Shown here piece after piece: positions 1-6,002 of a stretch of 6,714 nucleotides of DNA (position 1 is the first letter of the stretch; each line of letters begins with the position of its first letter). Origin of the DNA: Flavobacterium sp. (GTDB taxonomy: Bacteria; Bacteroidota; Bacteroidia; Flavobacteriales; Flavobacteriaceae). The position numbers and the translations under genes were made by a program. The stretch spans positions 1 to 6,714 of the forward strand of contig JAAURU010000210.1 of assembly GCA_012032075.1 (NCBI GenBank), in the 5' to 3' direction. The notes below the pieces were generated by a model. The model saw only the letters and a list, made by a program, of their open reading frames with translations. It was not told the DNA's origin and did not search any database.

Positions 1-273
1 TTGAAAATGGAATTGATTGTGTAACATAACCATACATTGAATTTCAATGTTTCCAAACGTTTTAGTTGAAGTAATGGCAAAACTACCATCAAAATCTACA
101 GCTGTTTCTTCTTTTAGAACTGAACCTTCTGATGTAACTGAAACTGTAGCTCCAAATAAACTTAATTTTTCTTTTTCGTCTTTTACAAAACCTTTAAATT
201 TACTTTGTGAGTAAACTTGTGAAATATTCAGGATAAAAAAACAGGTTACTGAATATACTAAAAATCTTTTCAT
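1..273 (-). CDS. Exported protein with carboxypeptidase-like regulatory domain (5' part only)
   Basis: The frame is open for 91 codons from the ATG at 273 down to base 1 and leaves the window, so the C-terminus is unseen. The first 23 residues form a Sec signal peptide: MKR, a hydrophobic stretch (FLVYSVTCFFILNI), then a likely cleavage site after SQVYS. Residues about 25-80 resemble a carboxypeptidase-regulatory-like beta-sandwich (GFVKDE..., LFGATVSV, VDFDGSFAI), the plug-preceding or stand-alone domain common in Bacteroidota surface proteins. The last visible residues (IEIQCMVML) lack the usual ISYVGY ending, so the fold may diverge there. The gene could be a TonB-dependent receptor of the SusC/CirA type or a short stand-alone domain protein; the missing part decides this. 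It has its own candidate promoter upstream and is separated from the bactofilin gene by a terminator. Confidence 0.75.
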   Translation of the reverse strand, partial: MKRFLVYSVTCFFILNISQVYSQSKFKGFVKDEKEKLSLFGATVSVTSEGSVLKEETAVDFDGSFAITSTKTFGNIEIQCMVMLHNQFHFQ

Positions 274-297
274 AAAAATCCTCTTTTAAATGGGGTG

Positions 298-328
298 CAA
301 AGTTTGCTAAAAAAAAGTGGTTAAGCAA
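298..328 (-). promoter_or_regulatory. Candidate Bacteroidota promoter for the gene ending at window base 1
   Basis: Read on the minus strand, TTG (328-326) is followed after 20 bases by AAACTTTG (305-298), one mismatch from the Flavobacterium -7 consensus TAnnTTTG. It lies 24 bases upstream of the ATG at 273, a normal distance. The inference rests on motif and position only; AT-rich DNA yields near-matches by chance. Confidence 0.4.
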
Positions 329-589
329 TTTGGAAATTTGAAAAAGATTTTTTGTATGATTAAATTGACAAAAATGAAAGATGTTATTGATTTTTTTTGT
401 GTTAAATTGTTAAGTGTAGATTTATTAACTAAAATTTAAAAAAATGAATTTTCTATTTTTTTTGCCATTATTTTGAGGATATAATAAAAATGAATGTTTT
501 TCTGAAAATAGGCAATTTTTAATTAAAAAAATGTTTCTTCACGCTTTAAATCAAATAAAAAAGATGATTTTTCTTGCTTTTTTAATTTT

Positions 590-621
590 TTAAAATAAAA
601 AATCCCATGAATATGGGATTT
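590..621 (-). terminator. Rho-independent terminator of the sprE-bactofilin unit
   Basis: On the minus strand, a perfect 9-bp stem (AAATCCCAT at 621-613 pairing with ATGGGATTT at 608-600) encloses a 4-base loop and is followed by a T-rich run (TTTTATTTT, 599-591). It begins 20 bases after the bactofilin stop codon. Stem, loop and U-tract are all visible, and position fits the end of a transcription unit. Confidence 0.85.
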
Positions 622-641
622 GTAAATGGATATCTTTTTAA

Positions 642-1052
642 TTATGCTGTTTTTTCTGATTTTGTAGGTGTTGGATTCATTGCTTTCATTTGAGACGATT
701 TCATAGAGCATGTGGCTTCAAAAATGGCTCCTGGTTCTATTGAAAGTTTACCTACGATTACATCTCCTTTTATTTGAGCGGATGATTTTACTGTTAATAA
801 TTCATCTACTTCCAATTTTCCAGAGTATTTCCCTTCAATATCAACATTCTTACATTTAATATTTCCTTGCACTTCTCCTGTTGATCCAATAACTAATTTT
901 CCTGATGAAGTATAATTACCAATTAAAATCCCATCTAATCTAAAATCTTCTTTAGTTTCTACATCTCCTTTTATATTTGTTCCTTGAACAATTCTATTGG
1001 TTTTACCAAGTGGTGCAACTTCTTTGGTTTTATTTTTTTCGAACATTGTCAT
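642..1052 (-). CDS. Bactofilin (polymer-forming cytoskeletal protein)
   Basis: Bactofilins polymerise without nucleotides into filaments through a short right-handed beta-helix and act as scaffolds at the membrane or envelope. This 136-residue protein is of typical length. A flexible N-terminal tail (MTMFEKNK..., about 23 residues) leads into the core (about 24-118), which shows the regular spacing of Gly and hydrophobic residues of the family: QGTNIKGD, RLDGILIGN, LVIGSTGEVQGNI, VDIEGKYSGKL, AQIKGDVIVGKLSIEPGAIF. A Met/Ser/Thr/Lys-rich tail follows. The family's usual MFEK opening suggests that translation may begin at the third codon (1046) instead of 1052. The gene starts 27 bases after the sprE stop on the same strand and is followed by a strong terminator, so it is probably the last gene of a sprE operon. 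A scaffold role near the gliding or secretion apparatus is inference from this linkage only. Confidence 0.9.
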   Translation of the reverse strand: MTMFEKNKTKEVAPLGKTNRIVQGTNIKGDVETKEDFRLDGILIGNYTSSGKLVIGSTGEVQGNIKCKNVDIEGKYSGKLEVDELLTVKSSAQIKGDVIVGKLSIEPGAIFEATCSMKSSQMKAMNPTPTKSEKTA

Positions 1053-1079
1053 GATTTAGGGTTTTAGTTTGTTGTTGTT

Positions 1080-3682
1080 TTATTTAATCCATTCTAGAAA
1101 TTTCTTTTTAATTTGGATAATTTTATAATCTTCTGATGAAACAATATGCGATTTATCCTTTATTTTATAGTCTTTATATTCTTGTAAAACACTTAGTGTC
1201 GCTTTGGCAACTTCCTCAGTAATAAAACCATGTATAACTATAAAATTAGTATCCATATCGTAAATATCTACCGATAATTTTAAATCGGGATTTGATCTTG
1301 TTTTTAAATATTTTTCTATTGTTTCTGTAAGCTTTTTTGAGCTTTCTACATCTATAAGATAATTTTTAGGAAATATTATTTTCCAAGAGGTAGCTTCGTT
1401 CATTTGGAAATCTACTATTTCTAACGTTGGAATATCCTTTTGCAATAATTGCTCCGCTTGTTTTCCTTCTTCAACATTTGAATAAGTTAAAGATACAAAA
1501 TTTAAAACTTTTTTATACGCTTCAAGTCCTTGAAGTCTTGCAATGATATTTGCCTTTAACATTTCGAATTTTGGTAATGATTCTTCACCAAAATATTGTT
1601 CTATTCTTTCCTCTACTTCTTGATAAGCTTCTCTTAACTGATTTTGTTCATATTTTTTATAAAGTCTTTTGTAAACCGCTTCCGGATTCATGTCGTCTTC
1701 TACATTTAGAGAAGGGTTTGACAAAATTTGGGCATATCTACTTTCTGGATAACCTTCTATTATTTGTTTTTTATATTCTTCGGCTTTAGCCAAATTAATA
1801 ATTTCATATATTTTATATAAATTATACTTTGCTGGAAGTATTAATCTTTCTTCTGGATTATTTTTTAATAATTGTTCCAAACGATTTGCAGCTAATTGAT
1901 ATTCTTTAAATTTTTCTTTGTAAATACTACCTAATTGATAGTAGGCAAAATTTCTATCTTTAGCTAAACTATCAATTACAACTTGACTTGTAGGTAATTT
2001 TGAAGTATAAAATGAAACTTCATATTCTGGCTTGCTAGTTGATGCGTTTAAGGAATCATTTTGAAAAACAACGTCATTTTCATCCACATCATCATCTGAA
2101 ACAGTTGCATTATTTATAGTATTGGTTGCCGAAACCCTCCAATTTTCTTTTAATTCTCTACTTCCCCATTTGCTTTTAAATTCTTTTTTACCAAAAGCAA
2201 CTGTTACAGGATTATAAAAATAGAATGTGCTTTTCCCTTGATCATTATCAATAACTGGGAAGCCTCCTAGTGGAAGAAGATTACTATTATTAGAAATCGT
2301 TGCTTCTGCTATTGCTTTGTTCGCTTCTTTATTAGCTTCAATCTTAGCTAGTTCTGCTTCTTTTTTAGCTTTTATTTCGTCTTGTTCTTTTAACTTTTCT
2401 ATAATTTTCTCGTAATAACTATTTCTTTCAGCCTCTGACATTGCAACAACCGTAAGAATACTATCGTTTTCTTTGGCAATAGCCTCATATTTAATTACAT
2501 CTTCTAAATTATCTCTTTTCTTTTTAATTTTTCTATACTCTCTAGTGCGATCATTCATTGCAAGTAAAGTACTGTCATAATATTGACCTGCTACTTTATA
2601 TTCTGTATCTTTAAAATACATTTCTCCCAAGTTTCTATAGTTTGAAGCTACTAAATATTTATCTTGAGAGCCTGTTTTAATAGACTTATTATAAAATTTC
2701 TTTGCTGTGGAATCAATTTCTTGCTTGTCATAAAAAACACCCATTTGGTGGTATAAAATATCCAAATAAGGTCGGTTTTCTCTGTCTTCTAATAGTTTAT
2801 TAAATTTTTCGGTAAATACTAAAGTATCTCCTTTTTTGTGATCAAATTGAAGTGCTTGTTTAGCATGTGCTTGAATAACATATCTTCTGGGTGCTTTCCT
2901 TTTCATATCAATAACTTCCTGAAAAGTAACATAAGCACTATCATTGTATTCTAAAGATTCATATAGTTGACCTAAAATAAAAGCATATCTCGCTTTTTCT
3001 TCTTTATTATTTGTTTCTTCTTTTGCAATTTTTATTGTTGCAATAGCGCTATCATTTGCTTTAATATTCATGTAAGCTTCAGTTAGCATTGCATTGGCAT
3101 CAGCTAAATCTTGACCTTCAATTTTTTCATCTTCTAATAACTCTTTTAAGTTTTTGATTGCTGTTTCATTATTATCTAGACGAATATTAACTTTTTCTCT
3201 CCAAACTTTTGCATGGTAAATTTTATTGCTTTTTGGATACTTGTATAAAATATAATTCAGCGCTTCTAAAGCAGGTAAAAATCTATAATCATAATAACGT
3301 GCTTTTGCTAACAAAAGATGAGCTTCATCCATTTGAGGATTGTGCTCTTTGCCTTTGATATTCATAGAATGTTTTACAATTGCTTTTTTTGCTTTTTCTT
3401 CAGCGCGTTCAAAATTAGGATTTTTGGTTTGACCAGGAAGCATTTTTTCTTCATTGTCTGGTAGTCTTTCAACTGGTAAAATTTCCCAAAAATTATCTTG
3501 GTAAGTAAGTACAACCTCTTCAAGACCTGCGTCTAAAGCAAGATTTCCGTTATACAAAATATTATATTCTGTAGTAACAGCATGAAAATTTCTATTGACA
3601 AACCTATCTTTCTTAACGGAGCATGCTATTAGAAAAAAAGTAATCCAATTGTAAATGAGTATGTAACGATATTGTTTTTCAA
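1080..3682 (-). CDS. sprE: Type IX secretion/gliding motility lipoprotein SprE/PorW, frame broken in the signal peptide
   Basis: SprE (PorW in Porphyromonas) is a periplasmic TPR lipoprotein needed for type IX secretion and, in Flavobacterium, gliding. The uninterrupted frame runs from 3692 to 1080, but its first usable start (TTG, 3557) would lose the signal peptide. In that frame the upstream codons read LIACSVKKDRF then NRNFHAVTTEYNILYNG, a lipobox plus the conserved mature N-terminus (Cys codon 3623-3621). A TTG at 3682 in the neighbouring frame encodes KNNIVTYSFTIGLLFF then stop. One extra T in the T7 run (3639-3633) fuses both into a normal lipoprotein signal and gives 867 residues, close to the family's length. 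Numbered from 3557: TPR-like helices about 75-345, a charged coiled-coil-like stretch about 375-420, a conserved block with FYFYNP and KSKWGSRELKENW (445-473), a second TPR-like region about 535-700, and a beta-rich C-terminal part about 715-820. There is no Shine-Dalgarno sequence. I chose 3682 because it restores the signal peptide. Confidence 0.88.
3632..3640 (-). other. T7 tract with single-base frame break in the sprE signal peptide
   Basis: On the coding strand the bases are C, seven T, C, followed directly by TAA TAG in the frame of the TTG start. With eight T the codons become TTA CTT TTT TTT CTA ATA GCA TGC (LLFFLIAC). As written, T TTT TTC fits the X XXY YYZ pattern of -1 ribosomal slippage in the right register. 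The lesion may be a base-call or assembly error, a slipped-strand mutation, or a tolerated or programmed slippage site; the sequence alone does not decide. Confidence 0.85.
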
Positions 3683-3780
3683 GATAAACGCTTTAATTCT
3701 TTAACTAAATTTTTTGCTTTTTAGTATAAAGAATGGTAAAAATACATTTCTTTTTTGATGTAGAAAAAAACTGCTTTTTG

Positions 3781-4446
3781 CTAATCTTGAATACTTTTTA
3801 AGTCTTTTATTGCTTTAAAAGCAATATCGATTTGACTATCACTTACAATTATAGTAAACTCGTTTGTTGTTGAAATTACTTCATGAATAATAATTCCTTC
3901 CCAAGCTAATCTTTGAAAAATATAATAATAAACACCTGGAACAGAAACATTTTCCTGTGGTAATTTTACTGTAATTGAAGAGAGATTTTCAATTTTATAC
4001 GTTATTTTCTCGGTTTTCAAAAAATCGGCTACTAAATAGGATGCTGAAGTACTTATAATTATATTTGATTCATTAACACCTCTCGAAGAAGTATAAAAAA
4101 CATCAGATTCTTTATTAATTTCTGATAATAACTTTGCTTGATTATCTAATAAGGTATCTGAAATATTAAACGCATAATCGGTTAAAGAGGAACGAACCGT
4201 TATTTCTCCCGTATTTTTTAAAACCCGAGAAATTTTGTGGTTAATTTTAAAATCGAGCTCTTCTGAAAGTCGCTTTAACGACATAACTACAGCTCCTTGT
4301 TTGATATCTTTTCCTAATTCTTTCTCTAAAAATGGCATCATTACCCTAGCTAAAGAAGTTAAGTTAATTATTCCTTGCGATAAGGAATTAAGTAAGAATG
4401 GTTTAGACTTAATGTATTGTTCTACTACTGAAGAAATTGTTTTCAT
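3781..4446 (-). CDS. Orphan ACT-domain protein, aspartokinase-like regulatory region without kinase domain
   Basis: This 221-residue protein ends in an ACT-type region (about 146-221) with the signature VPGVYYYIFQRLAWEGI (169-185) and HEVISTTNEFTIIV, which resembles the C-terminal amino-acid-sensing half of aspartate kinases. There is no amino-acid kinase domain. The N-terminal part is helical, with a segment (about 15-65, FLLNSLSQGIINLTSLARVM to MSLKRLSEEL) that could be a winged-helix-like fold. Such proteins are often labelled aspartate kinase in Flavobacteria, which the missing catalytic domain does not support. Function is unknown; a ligand-responsive regulator is a guess. I prefer the ATG at 4446 to one 12 codons upstream at 4482, because a perfect -7 promoter element falls inside that extension and the extension (FFVIFVKKYK) looks like translated promoter. 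It lies 98 bases upstream of sprE. Confidence 0.8.
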   Translation of the reverse strand: MKTISSVVEQYIKSKPFLLNSLSQGIINLTSLARVMMPFLEKELGKDIKQGAVVMSLKRLSEELDFKINHKISRVLKNTGEITVRSSLTDYAFNISDTLLDNQAKLLSEINKESDVFYTSSRGVNESNIIISTSASYLVADFLKTEKITYKIENLSSITVKLPQENVSVPGVYYYIFQRLAWEGIIIHEVISTTNEFTIIVSDSQIDIAFKAIKDLKSIQD

Positions 4447-4463
4447 TTGTTTGTATTTTTTTA

Positions 4464-4494
4464 CAAATATAACAAAAAACACAAAATGTTACAT
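4464..4494 (-). promoter_or_regulatory. Promoter of the ACT-domain gene
   Basis: The minus strand has TATATTTG (4471-4464), a perfect match to TAnnTTTG, 17 bases upstream of the ATG at 4446. ATG at 4494-4492, one mismatch from TTG, sits 20 bases before it as a weak -33 element. The element is inside the leftmost possible coding extension, which supports the shorter start. The predicted leader is only about 10 bases. Confidence 0.55.
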
Positions 4495-4501
4495 TTATAA
4501 C

Positions 4502-4861
4502 TTAAAAATAATAAAATGCTTCTTCAATGTGTTCTATAACAAATTTTGATTTTTCTTTATGAATGGCTATTATATCAAAACGAACCTCAACCTCTAAGTC
4601 ATTTGAAATAACATATTCATTGATAGCTTTTAATAGTAATTGGATTTTTTTTGGTTTTACAAAATCTTGGGGTAACCCAAAATCAATACTAGAACGAGTT
4701 TTAACTTCTACCACTGCTAAAATAGCATTTTTTTGAGCAATTATGTCAATTTCCGCTTTATCGAAAACCCAATTTGTTTCTAAAATTTCATAACCATTTT
4801 CTTGTAGAAACAATACTGCTTTTTCTTCACCTATTTTGCCTAATTCGTTGTGTTCAGCCAT
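4502..4861 (-). CDS. YraN/UPF0102 family endonuclease-like protein
   Basis: The 119-residue protein covers the whole YraN (UPF0102) family, small proteins with a restriction-endonuclease-like fold related to Holliday-junction resolvases; their cellular role is poorly defined. Visible motifs are LGKIGEEKAVLFL (7-19, with E12/E13), AEIDIIA (36-42, with D39), the E-x-K catalytic signature VVEVKTR (50-56, E52 and K54), a basic VKPKKIQLLLKAI helix and VRFDIIAI near the end. The Gly normally preceding EID is Ala here. I use the ATG at 4861 (MAEHNELGKIGEE), the conserved family start; a start nine codons upstream (4888) would only add translated repeat DNA. It lies 58 bases after the LD-carboxypeptidase gene, so read-through is likely, although a TATTTTTG (4880-4873) just upstream could be its own -7 element. 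Confidence 0.9.
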   Translation of the reverse strand: MAEHNELGKIGEEKAVLFLQENGYEILETNWVFDKAEIDIIAQKNAILAVVEVKTRSSIDFGLPQDFVKPKKIQLLLKAINEYVISNDLEVEVRFDIIAIHKEKSKFVIEHIEEAFYYF

Positions 4862-4866
4862 TTTTA

Positions 4867-4896
4867 AAATTCCAAAAATAAATTCCAAATTCCAAA
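4867..4896. repeat. Short direct repeats of AAATTCCAAA
   Basis: Three copies of AAATTCCAAA lie at 4867-4876, 4880-4889 and 4887-4896, the last two overlapping by three bases. They occupy the short gap between the LD-carboxypeptidase and yraN genes. A weak inverted pair ATTCC/GGAAT (4889-4905) is also present. No function is evident; they overlap a possible -7 element of yraN. Confidence 0.6.
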
Positions 4897-4919
4897 TTAG
4901 GAATGTTGAATATTATAAA

Positions 4920-5882
4920 TTAATTACTAAATTTTAATTTTATTTCATTTTCATTGACTTCAAATTCGACTTTGCTTCCTAGTATTAAAGTACGATTGTC
5001 TTTTTGATGACCTGCACAAAATTCGAAGGCTATTGGAATACTGTGGTCTTTAGCAATTGTTGTAATAATTTGGACTTCATTTTGACCAAAAGGAATATCG
5101 TTATCATGCATATCTTTCATACTGCCTACAATAATACCTTTTACGTTATCAAAATAACCATTACGCTTTAAATTGTACATCATTCTATCAATATGATATA
5201 AATATTCGTCTAAATCTTCAATGAATAGTATTTTTCCTTTAGTATCAATAGATGATTTTGAACCTAATAAACTATAAAGAATGGAAATGTTTCCGCCAAC
5301 TAATTCTCCTTTGGCTTTGCCTTTAACATCATAAGATTTAGAAGGAATACTATATTCTAGTTTTTTACCAAATAAAGCGTTTTTAAATGTTTCTTTCACT
5401 TCTTCTGGAGCTCTTGGAACTGTAAAAGGCATAATGGAATGTAAAGAGGCAATTCCTAAGGTATTCAAATGACTGTGTAGAACCGTTACATCGCTAAAAC
5501 CCATTATCCATTTTGGATTTTTTTTGAATTTTGTAAAATCGAGCATATCAACAATTCTTACCGTTCCATAACCACCGCGAGCACACCAAATCGCTTTTAC
5601 ATTATCATCGTCCATCATGTTTTGTAAATCAGTTGCACGTTCTGCATCAGTTCCTCCTAATTGACAACTATCTAAACCTATGGTTCTTCCCAGTTTGGTT
5701 TTTAAACCCCAAGATTCTAATAATTCAATAGCAGGTTTTGCGTCTTCTGGCATAAATTTTCGAGCAGTACAAACAATAGCAACCGTGTCGCCTTTTTTAA
5801 GATACGATGGAATTTTCATTTTTTGTTGAGAATGAGAGTATAATGAAACAAAAATTAAAACAACTAAATAATTAAACTTCAT
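4920..5882 (-). CDS. Exported LD-carboxypeptidase, peptidase family S66
   Basis: Family S66 serine peptidases cut the L,D bond in peptidoglycan tetrapeptides (LdcA type) or inactivate peptide-nucleotide toxins (MccF type). The 320-residue protein is full length. It shows the catalytic triad in family order: nucleophile S130 in GFSDVT (128-133), E222 in FIEDLDE (220-226) and H292 in AGHQKDN (290-296). WCARGGYG (99-106) and GELVGGNIS (192-200) are further family motifs. Residues 1-18 (MKF, hydrophobic LVVLIFVSLY, SHS) form a probable Sec signal peptide, so the enzyme should act in the periplasm, unlike cytoplasmic LdcA. An internal Met at 22 could give a cytoplasmic form, but the promoter 18 bases upstream of 5882 favours the exported form. 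Recycling or remodelling of muropeptides is the likely role; the LdcA/MccF choice is not settled. Confidence 0.92.
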   Translation of the reverse strand: MKFNYLVVLIFVSLYSHSQQKMKIPSYLKKGDTVAIVCTARKFMPEDAKPAIELLESWGLKTKLGRTIGLDSCQLGGTDAERATDLQNMMDDDNVKAIWCARGGYGTVRIVDMLDFTKFKKNPKWIMGFSDVTVLHSHLNTLGIASLHSIMPFTVPRAPEEVKETFKNALFGKKLEYSIPSKSYDVKGKAKGELVGGNISILYSLLGSKSSIDTKGKILFIEDLDEYLYHIDRMMYNLKRNGYFDNVKGIIVGSMKDMHDNDIPFGQNEVQIITTIAKDHSIPIAFEFCAGHQKDNRTLILGSKVEFEVNENEIKLKFSN

Positions 5883-5900
5883 AAATTAAAAAGTTTAACC

Positions 5901-5935
5901 CAAAAATACATAAATAAGCGCTAAAAATTCGTCAA
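5901..5935 (-). promoter_or_regulatory. Promoter of the LD-carboxypeptidase gene
   Basis: TATTTTTG on the minus strand (5908-5901) matches TAnnTTTG perfectly and lies 18 bases upstream of the ATG at 5882. A TTG at 5935-5933 precedes it by 24 bases, slightly longer than the usual spacing. Its place just before the signal-peptide start supports that start codon. Confidence 0.55.
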
Positions 5936-5951
5936 ATCGTTACTAAAGAAT

Positions 5952-5959
5952 TATTTTTG
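5952..5959 (+). promoter_or_regulatory. -7 element of the metG promoter
   Basis: TATTTTTG is a perfect TAnnTTTG match, 43 bases upstream of the metG ATG. No exact TTG lies at the -33 distance; TTC at 5928-5930 (21-base spacer) is one mismatch away and touches the -33 region of the opposing LD-carboxypeptidase promoter. Confidence 0.5.
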
Positions 5960-5964
5960 CATGT

Positions 5965-5984
5965 TTTCTGAATAATTTCAGGAA
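5965..5984 (+). repeat. Inverted repeat in the metG leader
   Basis: TTTCTGAA and TTCAGGAA can pair as an 8-bp stem (one G-T wobble) around the loop TAAT. If transcription begins about seven bases after the -7 element, the hairpin sits at the very 5' end of the metG mRNA. It could be an operator or an mRNA-stabilising hairpin, or chance; it has no T-run and is not a terminator. Confidence 0.4.
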
Positions 5985-6002
5985 CTAAAATACAATTGAA
6001 TT

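Larger units (their letters stand above)
274..641. other. AT-rich intergenic region without a credible gene
   Basis: This stretch of about 370 bases lies between two minus-strand genes. It holds the terminator of the bactofilin unit (about 590-621) and the candidate promoter of the left-hand gene (298-328). The rest is poly-A/T-rich sequence in which I see no coding signal, RNA gene or repeat. A 62-codon frame reaching into the end of the bactofilin gene is low-complexity (Lys, Ser, Ile, Phe) and runs through the terminator, so I do not call it. Confidence 0.6.

Noticed and set aside
523..711. A 62-codon minus-strand open frame overlapping the end of the bactofilin gene
   Set aside because: Low-complexity translation, overlap with a well-supported gene in another frame, and a terminator inside it.
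1550..1789. A 79-codon plus-strand open frame inside sprE
   Set aside because: Antisense shadow of a conserved TPR protein; no recognisable domain or start signal.
3683..3780. Terminator after the ACT-domain gene or promoter for sprE
   Set aside because: Only A/T pairings without a GC stem are visible, and the best -7 candidate (TATTTTTA at 3744-3737) misses the G and has no TTG; not strong enough to call.
4447..4482. Twelve-codon upstream extension of the ACT-domain protein
   Set aside because: It contains the perfect -7 element TATATTTG and its translation looks like AT-rich promoter DNA.
4235..4549. A 104-codon plus-strand open frame across the ACT-domain gene and the end of yraN
   Set aside because: Antisense to two supported genes and runs through a minus-strand promoter; no family resemblance.
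4862..4888. Nine-codon upstream extension of the YraN protein
   Set aside because: The family start MAEHNELG lies at 4861, and the extension only translates repeat DNA and a possible -7 element.
4867..4896. CRISPR-like repeats
   Set aside because: Units are only 10 bases with overlaps or 3-base gaps, there are no spacers and no cas genes.
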